A stretch of DNA of 64,000 nt. Source: Treponema primitia ZAS-1 (GTDB lineage Bacteria; Spirochaetota; Spirochaetia; Treponematales; Breznakiellaceae). A program made the position numbers and the translations under genes. Location of the stretch: positions 1 through 64,000 of the forward strand of contig NZ_AEEA01000085.1 in the NCBI RefSeq assembly GCF_000297095.1, written 5' to 3'. The notes beneath the pieces were generated by a model. The model searched no databases and was not told the DNA's origin. It was given only the letters and a program-made list of their open reading frames with translations. Numbering within the stretch: the stretch's first letter is position 1; each line of letters starts with the position of its first letter. Below, piece by piece: positions 1 to 8,305 of this stretch.

Positions 1-1
1 T

Positions 2-91
2 CGGGAAGAAGCCCGGTTGATGCTTGAGGAAAAGGAGCGGGTGATAGAGGAGCTCAAACGCAAGCTGCGGGAAGCCGGGATAGATAAGTAG
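2..91 (+). CDS. C-terminal end of an unidentified protein (partial)
   Basis: An open frame enters from the left edge and stops at TAG 89-91. The visible 29 residues are almost all charged and heptad-like (LEEKERVIEELKRKLREAG), so this is the end of a coiled coil. Such Glu/Lys tails close many proteins, including Rpn/PD-(D/E)XK-type transposase-like nucleases common in Treponema, but too little is visible to name it. A strong hairpin terminator follows at 115-148. Confidence 0.5.
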   Translation, partial: REEARLMLEEKERVIEELKRKLREAGIDK

Positions 92-114
92 TAACAAGCC
101 GTTTGCGGTTAATT

Positions 115-154
115 TGCCGGGTAGAACCGGGCGGTAATCTACCCGGCATTTATT
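115..154 (+). terminator. Rho-independent terminator
   Basis: A perfect 11 bp stem (TGCCGGGTAGA, 115-125, with TCTACCCGGCA, 138-148) around a 12 nt loop is followed by TTTATTAT. It lies 24 bases after the stop of the partial gene and probably ends its transcript. Confidence 0.7.
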
Positions 155-167
155 ATAAGATTCAATA

Positions 168-292
168 ACCGCAAAGGACACGAAGAAGAACCCGCTTACG
201 CGGGGGAGGGAAAGGGGAATTAACGGGGATAAAACGGGTAGTCCTATGATCTTTTCCTATTCACCTTTGTGTACCTTCGTGTCCCTGGTGGT
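168..292. repeat. Dispersed inverted repeat (ACCGCAAAGG family)
   Basis: ACCGCAAAGGACACGAAG at 168-185 faces CTTCGTGTCCCTGGTGGT at 275-292; the arms match at 15 of 18 positions when one is reverse-complemented. A closely related pair lies at 28812-28949, so this is a small dispersed repeat family. Between the arms is a short GC palindrome (CCCGCttacGCGGG, near 190-204) and no gene. From 293 to 460 I see nothing recognisable. Confidence 0.55.
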
Positions 293-460
293 GAAATTCT
301 TCTCAAACTTGTCTGACCCGGATATACGGTACAAACCTTATAATTTCCATCTTTTCATGAAAGTTTTGAAACCGCTGCTTTTAAAATAAGCCAGGCTATT
401 TCTGAATTGTGAAAACAAATCTCTAAACCGTACCAGTTACAGGGAGGAGCCTTTCCCCCC

Positions 461-533
461 AAAAAGAAAAAGCCGTGCCCGCTTTGAGACGGACACGGCC
501 GGTTTAAGCTCGCGGGAAACCCGCGGGCTTAAA
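461..533 (-). terminator. Tandem hairpins and terminator of the lipoprotein operon
   Basis: Just beyond the stop at 542, reading on the minus strand, come a hairpin with arms 503-516/520-533 (one mismatch, AAA loop) and a second with arms 472-481/490-499 (one mismatch). The second is followed by TTTTTCTTTTT at 461-471. The second is a typical intrinsic terminator; the first may strengthen it or protect the 3' end. Confidence 0.75.
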
Positions 534-541
534 GATAGTTA

Positions 542-2407
542 TTAGTCAATAGTGAAGCTATGGACTGCGCGGATGTTATTATAGTTGGTTTTTGTATCGG
601 TTCCTTCCACTCCACCGATGGTAAAGATGTACGCATCAGCGGGGGTGGCGGGAACTGTTTCCGATGACCAGTAAGTACCGGCCAATAGACCATTTCCATC
701 GCCTTGGTAAGTGTTCATAGCAACCAAGTTAGCGCGAGTTGGCAGGGTCCAGAGATACTGGGGAACGGTGCCAGTGTAATCCGCTGCCGTAGTCGATGCG
801 ACATTCCATCTGACATTCCCAGCGTCCGTAGGTGCTACTTCAATGTAAGTGCCTGCGGTGCTAGCAATTATCTTTCCACCTGCAGGACCAGGATTGCCAA
901 GACCATAAGTTGTACCGGCAGCAACAAAGGTACCATCCAAACGGATATCAAATGCCGGCATTGGGGTAGAAGGATACGTATAAGCCCTTGTACCACTCTT
1001 GTTGGCTTTATCTATATAGGCGCCACTATCTCTTCTGAGATAAACCGAATCACTGATAAGGCCATTTCCTCCACCCGCTGCTATAGTTAACGATATGAGG
1101 TCACCCGCTTGCGCTTTCGTCCGGCCGGTAGAGACAATTGTTCCGGGAACACCCCCTAGCCCTGGTGAGTATGGGAGGATGGTGAACACATAGTCTGTAA
1201 CGTTACCAGTCGTTGTACCGTCTATATTGCTTAACGGAACAGCATGGTGCCCAGCCCCGATGGTGGGATGGTCATGGAAATTCTGCCTCTGATCCAGTGA
1301 ATTTCCTGTTGGCCATTTAGCTTCAAAGGACAGGGTTACATAGCCTCCGGTAGAATCACGGACACCGTTGATATCGGTCAGGTAGTATGAGGGAACATCC
1401 ACGATGTAATTCGCCTGTCCCGCAGGGATTTGTGAGTCCTGGGTGTGATCTGTAATCTCATATGGTGAAACGCTTGTCACTTCCTGCCATTGTGCTCCTG
1501 CTCCTACTGTGCTAGTGCGATACCACACATGAATAGCATCCGGTATGTAGTTAGAACCGATTTCATCAACGGTATATCTTCCTCTAACACGGGCATAGGC
1601 GCTAAAATCTTTTTCCACAAAAACATAGTTCGCAGTGGTGGTCAGGGAGGGGTAGATATACACCTGTTCAATGCTGATCACTTGCAGTGCGTTATTTTGG
1701 ATTCGCTGATTATTTATCAAGGTTACCGTCAGGGTGTACTCCCCGGCGGGAAGCTCAAGTGTCCTGGCAATAGTCTCCTTGGTGAGGTCATCGCTCGTGA
1801 CCACTTCGCCCGGTTCATTACTAAAATTGAAGATTACCGGGGTTACGTTCGGGTCCACCGGGGTAAGCTGAAATGATTTAGTGGTATAGTTGATTGGAAT
1901 TTCAACAGGGAGTTTATGGAGTATCGGATATTCGACTGAAAAATCCAAGGTACCGTAAACTTCCGTATTGGTAACCGGCGCTAAAATGATGTCCACCACC
2001 TCAGGCGTCTTTGTCCCCGCCAGCACAGAAACGGTGCTACTTTTACCAAAGGCAACGGTCTTGGTCCCATCGCTGGTAAATGCGGTTACTTCAACAATAT
2101 ATTTTCCCGGCTCAAGGTACTTGGTTGCCTGAGCACCTTCAGCCAAGACGAGATCCTCGTCAATCGCTACTTTTTCGGCGGTGCCGGGAGCGGCATTATT
2201 AGTGGTAATCTTAAGCTTGAGCTTCAGTTCCCCCAAAGCGGCTGCGGTAGGCGCCCAAGTCCTTGCGGTGCTGGGATTGACCCGGATGACTAAGTTTCCG
2301 GCCTGCTTGTTTTGGGCCGGCCCATCGCTTTCCAACAGGTTAGAACAACCCGCTAGGAGTAGGAGTCCTGCCAGTAATACGGCAGATATTCTTATTGCAT
2401 TTTTCAT
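542..2407 (-). CDS. Predicted lipoprotein with C-terminal Lcl/DUF1566-like domain
   Basis: 621 aa exported lipoprotein. The N-terminus has a basic start, a Leu-rich core and lipobox LLAGC (Cys21), so it should be lipid-anchored. Residues ~35-260 look like two beta-rich repeats about the cost of small-molecule-like 'YTLTV' strands with no catalytic motif. The last ~110 residues carry GPAGGKI, WTLPTRANLVAMN and YWSSE, the signature style of Lcl/DUF1566 C-terminal domains found in surface and adhesin-like proteins. AAGGGGGT precedes the ATG. It is 11 bases downstream of another lipoprotein gene and shares its transcript; the operon ends at the terminator 461-533. The specific role is unknown; a surface-exposed binding protein is a guess. 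Confidence 0.7.
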   Translation of the reverse strand: MKNAIRISAVLLAGLLLLAGCSNLLESDGPAQNKQAGNLVIRVNPSTARTWAPTAAALGELKLKLKITTNNAAPGTAEKVAIDEDLVLAEGAQATKYLEPGKYIVEVTAFTSDGTKTVAFGKSSTVSVLAGTKTPEVVDIILAPVTNTEVYGTLDFSVEYPILHKLPVEIPINYTTKSFQLTPVDPNVTPVIFNFSNEPGEVVTSDDLTKETIARTLELPAGEYTLTVTLINNQRIQNNALQVISIEQVYIYPSLTTTANYVFVEKDFSAYARVRGRYTVDEIGSNYIPDAIHVWYRTSTVGAGAQWQEVTSVSPYEITDHTQDSQIPAGQANYIVDVPSYYLTDINGVRDSTGGYVTLSFEAKWPTGNSLDQRQNFHDHPTIGAGHHAVPLSNIDGTTTGNVTDYVFTILPYSPGLGGVPGTIVSTGRTKAQAGDLISLTIAAGGGNGLISDSVYLRRDSGAYIDKANKSGTRAYTYPSTPMPAFDIRLDGTFVAAGTTYGLGNPGPAGGKIIASTAGTYIEVAPTDAGNVRWNVASTTAADYTGTVPQYLWTLPTRANLVAMNTYQGDGNGLLAGTYWSSETVPATPADAYIFTIGGVEGTDTKTNYNNIRAVHSFTID

Positions 2408-2418
2408 TCTGTACCCCC

Positions 2419-3768
2419 TTACCGTACTACCGTGAACGGTATATTTACGGTGAAATAATGACCATTTCTGGCCCCAGCAAATGTTATATAATAAGTTTTA
2501 TCGACGGCGAAAGCTCTAGTATAATTAGTACCATTACCAGCAGCATTTGTAGAATAGAAACCACCGTATGTACCCGCATATGCAGCCACTACTGGGAAGG
2601 CGTATATGGTCAGGATATTGGCGGTATTAATACCACCGATAACGCCACCGTCATAATACCATTGGACGTCAGTATACACTGGTGCAGGATTACTTGCGGT
2701 GGTTGTGGGATATTCAGCAGCGCCGGCGCTGATAACCACCGACTTGGGTAGGGTGGGTTTGCCGTCAGCATCAGGAGCCCCGGACCGGGAAATCACTATC
2801 GGATTGATTTTTCCGTCTGTATAGGTAACGCCGTATATAACCGGGGTATCGTTCAGGAAGTCAATGGAAACCGCACCGGGCGTATTGGCCAGGGTGATAC
2901 CGTCAATAACGGCGACTTTGTCTCCCTTCGTAACGGAGATGCTTTGCTTCCCCTGATAGGTCACGTCGGAGAGCACATAGTCCGTTTCCAGCCTTTCGGA
3001 CCCGTCGGAATAATAGCCTGTAACCACCAAAGAGCTTTTCAGAGCTTCACCATAGGCAAATTCCGTTTTCAGGGCTTTGGCCTTGAGGGATAAAAGCGTC
3101 TCTTCCCAGGTAACTTCCACTGCATAGATCCGTTTTGCCCCATTTGCCGCCTCAACCAGGTATGTGACGGGTTTTGAAAAATCCAGGACTTCGTCCTCTT
3201 CCAAAACGGGTGTTGCCGTGGAATTTAAGGAAACGATAATCGTCGGCTCCGGGAGCGGGCCGGCGGTACCGGTCGGAATCTTCACGGTAATTTTCGAACC
3301 CCCAAGGTCAATATCATCAACATCATCATAGGTTTTAATTTCACCATAAATGTTCCCAAAGGCAAAACTGAGGATTACGTTAGTACCGTTTTGTTCGGTG
3401 GTAACATACACCGCATAGTCACTTTTCCGGCCATGGGCGGCAACCCGGTAGTTGACGGGTTTCGTAAAATTCTGCGCAACCTTTACATCAACGGGCTCTA
3501 CGATGGTGGTGCCATTGGACAGCAGGATGTCCGGGATCAGGGCGTTCACCTTGGTATCCGCCGGTACTACCACTTTGATAGTTCCCGTTTCTTGGTCAAT
3601 ATCGCCGATGCTTTTGCCAACGGAAAAACTGATAATTCTGCCCGGCTCACCATCCGAACTGCTGTCATCCGAATCACAAGCGGTGAGAGAGACAAGGGCT
3701 GCACATAGAAGAACAAGCCCTGCGCACACGACGGATTGACGTAATCCGCCTGAATGTCTTTTTTTCAT
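2419..3768 (-). CDS. Predicted lipoprotein with repeated beta domains and Ig-like domain
   Basis: 449 aa. A long basic N-region and hydrophobic core end in lipobox SLTAC (Cys~31), followed by an Asp/Ser-rich linker. Two ~85-residue repeats follow, each starting IISFSVG/ILSFAFG and ending in 'FTKPVNYRVAAHGRKSDYAVYV' type strands (split here as FTKPVNYRV and KSDYAVYV), resembling DUF5018-like cell-surface repeats. Next is a bacterial Ig-like segment (FAYGEALKSSLVVTGYYSDG). AGGAG lies 6 bases before the ATG. It is the first gene of a two-lipoprotein operon; a 17 bp palindrome (3794-3810) and a transcribed, terminator-ended element (3824-4022) lie just upstream and may control it. Confidence 0.7.
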   Translation of the reverse strand: MKKRHSGGLRQSVVCAGLVLLCAALVSLTACDSDDSSSDGEPGRIISFSVGKSIGDIDQETGTIKVVVPADTKVNALIPDILLSNGTTIVEPVDVKVAQNFTKPVNYRVAAHGRKSDYAVYVTTEQNGTNVILSFAFGNIYGEIKTYDDVDDIDLGGSKITVKIPTGTAGPLPEPTIIVSLNSTATPVLEEDEVLDFSKPVTYLVEAANGAKRIYAVEVTWEETLLSLKAKALKTEFAYGEALKSSLVVTGYYSDGSERLETDYVLSDVTYQGKQSISVTKGDKVAVIDGITLANTPGAVSIDFLNDTPVIYGVTYTDGKINPIVISRSGAPDADGKPTLPKSVVISAGAAEYPTTTASNPAPVYTDVQWYYDGGVIGGINTANILTIYAFPVVAAYAGTYGGFYSTNAAGNGTNYTRAFAVDKTYYITFAGARNGHYFTVNIPFTVVR

Positions 3769-3793
3769 AAAACACTCCTTATTTCAATTATTT

Positions 3794-3810
3794 AACAGAC
3801 AACGTCTGTT
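3794..3810. promoter_or_regulatory. 17 bp palindrome upstream of lipoprotein gene
   Basis: AACAGAC-AAC-GTCTGTT is a perfect 7+7 inverted repeat, 26 bases before the lipoprotein start codon and 14 bases after the T-run of the upstream terminator. It could be a repressor or activator operator or a small mRNA hairpin. No regulator is identified. Confidence 0.4.
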
Positions 3811-3823
3811 CATAGCCAAAATG

Positions 3824-4022
3824 AAAAAGCGCCCACATGCTGAATGCGGGCGCCAAAAAGAGACAATAGGAAATATTTCAAAACCGGAAATGCAAACCCC
3901 CGGGGATAATAATTACTTATCCTGTAAGGAATTATGGACAATTCAAACCGTTGCCCCTCCCCGGAACTTAAAAAGAACATCTTCTTCGATAGGAAAAACC
4001 TTCGCATAATACTCATTTTGTT
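3824..4022 (-). ncRNA. Candidate ~200 nt small RNA or regulatory leader
   Basis: Reading on the minus strand, a promoter (TTGCAT-17-TAATCT) predicts a start near 4022. The transcript would end at a strong intrinsic terminator: arms 3829-3838 and 3844-3853 with a 5 nt loop, then TTTTT at 3824-3828. Inside, GGATAAgtaattaTTATCC forms a hairpin, with CCGGGG and CCCCGG able to pair around it. A 68-residue frame crosses this stretch but overlaps the terminator and has no coding look. Two readings are open: an independent sRNA (its size is near that of 6S RNA, whose structure I could not confirm), or a riboswitch/attenuator leader, since the lipoprotein start lies 56 bases past the terminator. No known riboswitch consensus was recognised. 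Confidence 0.4.
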
Positions 4023-4028
4023 GGAATG

Positions 4029-4057
4029 AGATTATCACTTTATTATTTAAAATGCAA
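4029..4057 (-). promoter_or_regulatory. Promoter of the candidate small RNA/leader
   Basis: TTGCAT (4052-4057), a 17 bp spacer and TAATCT (4029-4034) on the minus strand match sigma-70 spacing. It sits just after the ileS stop in an AT-rich stretch. Confidence 0.5.
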
Positions 4058-4116
4058 GTGTTTTATTATGTATCCAGCAATATTTTTCAAAAAAAAATAC
4101 CAGCCTTCCAAGGCGC

Positions 4117-7100
4117 CTATACCTTCTTTAAACTAACCAGCCACTGCTCGGGCCTACTTGGTCCGCCGGACCCAGTAGGTCCATCTGACCCAGCGGGTCC
4201 GATGTCCCCGGTATCGATGGGGATCTGACCATCGGCCTTAGCCCACTCTACGGATTTTGCCAGGGTTTCGGCGGCCACATACTCGGCGAATACTTCCCAC
4301 GCGGCCTTAAGCCGGTCGGAGCCAAAAAGCACCAGGGCAATGCGATCCGTTACTTCCAGGCCCGTGTCTTTTCTGAGGTTCTGCACCCCCCGGACCAGGT
4401 CCCGCACATCCCCCTCCCGGGAGAGTTCCTCGGTAAGCTCCGTATCCAGGCCCACCGTGAGGGTCCCTTCGTTCAGAACCCGGAGCTTGGCCCGTTCGAT
4501 ACGCCTGATATCGAGCTTCTCCGCGGTGATATCCACCGAACGGCCCGCCGCTTCGATGGACAGGATGGCCCCTTCCAGCAGGCCCTGAATCTCGGACTGG
4601 CTCAGGGCTTCGATACGGGCTGCGGCGGCCTTCATATCCTTCCCCAGCTCCTTGCCGAGTACGCGGAAATTGGCCTTGGCCTGGTATTCAACCAGGTCTT
4701 CCTCGTTATCCCGGAAGACCACGGACTTTACGTTCAGTTCCTCCCGGATGATGTCTTCCATCTCCAGGAGCACCATCTTTTCGTCCGGATTCCGGGTAAC
4801 CAGCTCCACCGTTTTTAGGGGCTGACGTACCTTGAGGTTGTACTGGGACCGGAGTGAACGGCCCATGGAAACGGCATGTTGAACCGCCGCCATCTTAAAC
4901 TCAAGTTCCCGGTCCCGGCGCGCTTCCCGGGGCACGGGAAAATCAGAGAGGTGCACCGATTCTTTTTCACTTTCCTGACGCAGGTTCCGCCAGATAGCAT
5001 CGGTGGTAAAGGGCATAAAGGGCGCGGCAACGGTGATCAGGGTTTTGAGGGCGTCGTAGAGGGTGCCGTAGGCTTCGATCTTGTCGGCGTCGGAACGGCC
5101 TTCGGTATCGCTGCGCCAGAAACGGCGGCGGGAACGGCGTATATACCAGTTGTTCAGGAGGTCGATGAATTCCAGGATGGGGTCCACCGCCCGGGAAAGG
5201 TCGTAGGCATCCAGGGCGGCGCCTACCTTTTCCGTCAAATTTTCCGCCGCGGAAAGTATCCACTTATCCAGGGGATTGGCGGGGTTATCCGGCGCGCCCG
5301 CGGGGCTGACCTTGTCGATATTGGCGTAGGTAACATAAAAGCTGTAGGCGTTCCACAGGGGGATGAGTATGCTCTTCATCACATCCCGTACCCCCTCGTC
5401 GCTGTAACGCAGGTCGTCGGCCTTAACCACCGCCGAGTGGATCAGGAAAAGCCGCAGGGCATCGGCGCCAAAGGCATTCACCACCTCCATGGGGTCGGTG
5501 TAGTTTTTAAGGCTCTTGCTCATCTTTTTGCCGTCCGCGGCTAACACCAGCCCGGAAACCACACAGTTTTTGAAGGCGGGCTTTTTGAAGATCGCCGCCG
5601 CCAGGATGGTAAGGGTGTAAAACCAGCCCCGGGTCTGGTCCAGGCCTTCGTTGATAAAGTCCGCGGGGAAATGGCTGTCGAAAAATTCCTTGTTCTCGAA
5701 GGGATAGTGATTCTGTCCGTAGGGCATGGCGCCGGATTCAAACCAGCAGTCCAGCACCTCAGGAATCCTGCGCATGGTTCCCCCGCAGGCCTTACAGGGA
5801 ATAGTAATTGTATCGACAAAGTGTTTGTGCAGGTCCGTAGCCTCCACGCCGGATAGTTCCTTAAGTTCCTTCCGGCTCCCCACACAAATAGTCTTGCCGC
5901 AGTCCGGGCACTTCCAGATGGGCAGGGGGTTCCCCCAGTAGCGGTTCCGGCTGATGGCCCAGTCGCGGGCGCCCTCCAGCCACTTCCCAAAGCGGCCCCC
6001 CTTGATATGCTCCGGCACCCAGTAAATCTGATTATTAGCGTCCAGCATATCCTGCTTAATTTTTTCTATATTAACAAACCAGGACCCCACGGCCCTATAG
6101 ATCAGGGGGTGGCCGCAGCGCCAGCAGTGGGGGTAGGCGTGGAGTATCTGCTCCCGCTTCAGGAGCTTCCCCTCCGCCTTGAGCCGTTCCATGATGGGCT
6201 TATCCGCGTCTTTTACAAAGATTCCCTGATAGTCCGGCACCTCCGCAGTAAACCTGCACTCGGCGTCAATGGGGCAGATAACCGGAACCCCGGTACCCTT
6301 GAGCACCCGGGCGTCGTCTTCGCCAAAGCCCGGCGCCGTGTGGACGATGCCCGTACCATCGCCGGTGGAGACAAAGTCCCCGGGATAGGTGCGGAAGGCG
6401 TTCTGCTCCGCCGCTTCTTTAAAGTAGGGAAACAGGGGTTCGTATTGGATACCGATAAGGTCCGCACCCTTCTGTTTCCATATAATGGTATATTCCTCGG
6501 GACTCTTGTAGTACGCCTGAAGCCGGGCTTCCGCCAGGATGTAGCGCTGGGGGTGGGCGGGAAGCACGTCACCTGCGTCCTGGACCAGTACGTAGTCGAT
6601 GTCCGGGCCAAGGGTCAGGGCCAAGTTTGACGGCAGGGTCCATGGCGTAGTGGTCCAGGCGAGGAGGTAGGTAGAACCGTCCGTCAGGCTATTCAGACCG
6701 GGCTGGGCCGATGCGGGACTCCCGGCGGTAATACCGCTTACCTTAAAGCGTATGGTAATAGCCGGATCGTGGACATCCTTATAGCCCCCCAGGTTGAGTT
6801 CGTGGTTGGAGAGCACCGTGGAACAGCGGGGGCAATAGGGCAGGATATAATGGCCCTCGTAGAGCAGGCCCTTTTCCCAGAGGGACTTCATGACCCACCA
6901 GATGGTCTCCATATAGTCCGGGTCCATGGTTTTGTAATCATTGTCAAAATCAACCCAGCGGCCCAGGCGGGTAATCACTTGCCGCCATTCATCGACGTAG
7001 CGGAGCACCGATGTCCGGCAGGCTTCGTTAAATTCCGCCACCCCGAACTTTTCGATATCCGTCTTGGAATTGAGTCCCAGTTCTTTTTCGATAAGGTTTT

Positions 7101-7398
7101 CCACCGGCAGCCCGTGGCAGTCCCAGCCAAAGCGGCGTTCCACCTTCTTTCCCTTCATGGCCTGGTACCGGGGAATGATATCCTTTATGGTACTGGGTAC
7201 AAAATGGCCAAAATGGGGCATACCGGTGGCAAAGGGGGGGCCGTCGTAGAAGACATACTCCTCCGATGTATCCCGCTGGGAGATGGATTTCTTGAAAATA
7301 TCATTTTTTTCCCAAAAAGCCAGGACTTCTTCTTCCAGCTTGGGGAAACTTACCTTAGGATCTACCGACTGATACACCGCTTTCCTCCGCTGGGGCAT
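4117..7398 (-). CDS. ileS: Isoleucine--tRNA ligase (IleRS)
   Basis: 1093 aa cytosolic class I synthetase that charges tRNA-Ile. The HIGH-type motif is PHFGH near residue 62, after PPFATG; KMSKS is near residue 624 (DGKKMSKSLKNY). Between them lie the CP1 editing domain (TTPWTLPSN) and zinc-knuckle Cys pairs (CPRCS; CPDCG and CKACG). The long C-terminal region has the length and style of the eukaryote-like type 2 IleRS, the class often insensitive to mupirocin. An odd feature is a Gly/Pro/Ser tail (GPAGSDGPTGSGGPS) just before the last ten residues, encoded by near-repeats of GGACCCAG/GGTCC. The ATG choice is supported by the conserved start of the synthetase core. It appears monocistronic; a weak stem (GCCTtggaAGGC) plus T-run follows near 4086-4107. 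Confidence 0.97.
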   Translation of the reverse strand: MPQRRKAVYQSVDPKVSFPKLEEEVLAFWEKNDIFKKSISQRDTSEEYVFYDGPPFATGMPHFGHFVPSTIKDIIPRYQAMKGKKVERRFGWDCHGLPVENLIEKELGLNSKTDIEKFGVAEFNEACRTSVLRYVDEWRQVITRLGRWVDFDNDYKTMDPDYMETIWWVMKSLWEKGLLYEGHYILPYCPRCSTVLSNHELNLGGYKDVHDPAITIRFKVSGITAGSPASAQPGLNSLTDGSTYLLAWTTTPWTLPSNLALTLGPDIDYVLVQDAGDVLPAHPQRYILAEARLQAYYKSPEEYTIIWKQKGADLIGIQYEPLFPYFKEAAEQNAFRTYPGDFVSTGDGTGIVHTAPGFGEDDARVLKGTGVPVICPIDAECRFTAEVPDYQGIFVKDADKPIMERLKAEGKLLKREQILHAYPHCWRCGHPLIYRAVGSWFVNIEKIKQDMLDANNQIYWVPEHIKGGRFGKWLEGARDWAISRNRYWGNPLPIWKCPDCGKTICVGSRKELKELSGVEATDLHKHFVDTITIPCKACGGTMRRIPEVLDCWFESGAMPYGQNHYPFENKEFFDSHFPADFINEGLDQTRGWFYTLTILAAAIFKKPAFKNCVVSGLVLAADGKKMSKSLKNYTDPMEVVNAFGADALRLFLIHSAVVKADDLRYSDEGVRDVMKSILIPLWNAYSFYVTYANIDKVSPAGAPDNPANPLDKWILSAAENLTEKVGAALDAYDLSRAVDPILEFIDLLNNWYIRRSRRRFWRSDTEGRSDADKIEAYGTLYDALKTLITVAAPFMPFTTDAIWRNLRQESEKESVHLSDFPVPREARRDRELEFKMAAVQHAVSMGRSLRSQYNLKVRQPLKTVELVTRNPDEKMVLLEMEDIIREELNVKSVVFRDNEEDLVEYQAKANFRVLGKELGKDMKAAAARIEALSQSEIQGLLEGAILSIEAAGRSVDITAEKLDIRRIERAKLRVLNEGTLTVGLDTELTEELSREGDVRDLVRGVQNLRKDTGLEVTDRIALVLFGSDRLKAAWEVFAEYVAAETLAKSVEWAKADGQIPIDTGDIGPAGSDGPTGSGGPSRPEQWLVSLKKV

Positions 7399-7442
7399 TA
7401 TGGCATAGAAGAGGATTCTTTTCCAGTATTGTAAATTGCCAC

Positions 7443-7589
7443 ATGGATATTGAATCTTATAATTTGGAATCGCCGGGTTTGACCCGTTGTTTAGGATTCC
7501 GGGAAATGATCCACTACGCTATAGAGCCTTCCAGCGAGACCTTCATCATCACCGTCCCCAAAGATCCCGGCGCGCCAAAGGTATGGTAG
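7443..7589 (+). CDS. Possible 48-residue hypothetical protein
   Basis: A short frame (MDIESYNLESPGL... to stop at 7587-7589) lies between ileS and the toxin-antitoxin pair. Composition is ordinary and ends in PKDPGAPKVW, but there is no clear ribosome-binding site and no recognised family. It may be a gene remnant; listed because this gap otherwise holds nothing. Confidence 0.2.
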   Translation: MDIESYNLESPGLTRCLGFREMIHYAIEPSSETFIITVPKDPGAPKVW

Positions 7590-7620
7590 CGGCGCTAAAC
7601 AGGGAACTTGACACCATTAG

Positions 7621-7887
7621 TTAGGCCGAAAGATCAATCTTGAATCCAAGGGTTGATGAAATTTTGATAAAAGTAAGTAAATTACAATTAATCCCATTTT
7701 CAATTTTGGATAATTGCTGTTGGGTTACATGGCTTTTCTCCGCCAAGTCTTTTTGGGTCATACCCAGGTACTTCCTGGTTTCTGTTATCTTTAAGCCCAA
7801 TTCGAGTAGATATTTTTCTTCTTCAAATACCTCTTTGAATTTTGGGTCAGAAAGTTCTTTCTCAAGATGGTCTTTGTAACTTTGCAT
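7621..7887 (-). CDS. HigA-type antitoxin, XRE-family HTH protein
   Basis: 88 aa. Residues ~28-85 form a Cro/C1-type helix-turn-helix (ITETRKYLGMTQKDLAEKSH, then VTQQQLSKIENG). The N-terminal ~27 residues are charged helix (DPKFKEVFEEEKYLLELG), the usual toxin-contacting part of HigA/RelB-like antitoxins. It overlaps the toxin gene's 3' end by 26 bases, so the order is toxin first, antitoxin second, as in HigBA systems. It should bind the toxin and, as a complex, the palindrome at the promoter (8270-8289). Confidence 0.8.
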   Translation of the reverse strand: MQSYKDHLEKELSDPKFKEVFEEEKYLLELGLKITETRKYLGMTQKDLAEKSHVTQQQLSKIENGINCNLLTFIKISSTLGFKIDLSA

Positions 7888-8260
7888 CTTCGCTCCTTAT
7901 ATCAGATTCTGAAAATCTGGATAAAAAATCTGTACGTCGTTCTTTGGCAATTTTTATTTCTGATTTAGGGACGGCGCCTGTATGTTTCTCAAATGAGTTT
8001 GTCAGAATAATACTATTTTGATAACAAAAAAAGTATAATATCCTCACTTGAGTACCGGTAAGTTTCATTCTTAATTCGTGTATACCATCTTCCAATAAAT
8101 CAGAATAAGGCCGCGGTAATTGAGGGCCATGTGTTTCCAAAAGGCCAATAAATGCCAAAGATTTAGCACGATCTCTTATGGCAAGCGAATCAATATATTC
8201 TTTTACTGGAACCGTGTTATTATCATCCTCATAATAATAAATTTTCCAATCATTGACCAT
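7862..8260 (-). CDS. HigB/RelE-like toxin (phage Gp49-like family)
   Basis: 132 aa. The pattern YYYEDDNNTVPVKEYIDSL near the start, GIHELRMKLTGTQVRILYFF in the middle and a basic C-half (SEIKIAKERRTDF) matches the Gp49-like (HigB) branch of RelE-fold ribosome-dependent mRNA interferases. The ~30-residue extension after KERRTDF overlaps the antitoxin gene. The start codon ATG 8260-8258 is six bases from a consensus -10 box with no Shine-Dalgarno, so the mRNA is probably leaderless. There is no in-frame alternative Met nearby. Confidence 0.8.
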   Translation of the reverse strand: MVNDWKIYYYEDDNNTVPVKEYIDSLAIRDRAKSLAFIGLLETHGPQLPRPYSDLLEDGIHELRMKLTGTQVRILYFFCYQNSIILTNSFEKHTGAVPKSEIKIAKERRTDFLSRFSESDIRSEDAKLQRPS

Positions 8261-8266
8261 ATTTTA

Positions 8267-8295
8267 TATATACATCATAAATGATGTATTGTCAA
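8267..8295 (-). promoter_or_regulatory. Toxin-antitoxin promoter with embedded operator
   Basis: On the minus strand: TTGACA (8290-8295), exactly 17 bp, TATATA (8267-8272). The spacer overlaps an inverted repeat ATACATCAT-TT-ATGATGTAT (8270-8289), 9 bp arms with no mismatch. A repressor bound there would block polymerase directly, as expected for autoregulated toxin-antitoxin operons. Confidence 0.75.
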
Positions 8296-8305
8296 GGTTT
8301 ACTTA

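Noticed and set aside
153..168. 16-mer ATTATAAGATTCAATA also found inverted near 7446-7461
   Set aside because: One AT-rich match of this length is expected by chance in 64 kb on two strands.
3810..4016. 68-residue frame upstream of the lipoprotein gene
   Set aside because: It overlaps a strong terminator hairpin and the predicted RNA; no ribosome-binding site.
5726..5765. tRNA-like 'GGATTCAAACC' word
   Set aside because: It lies inside ileS coding sequence and has no cloverleaf around it. No tRNA was seen anywhere in the window.
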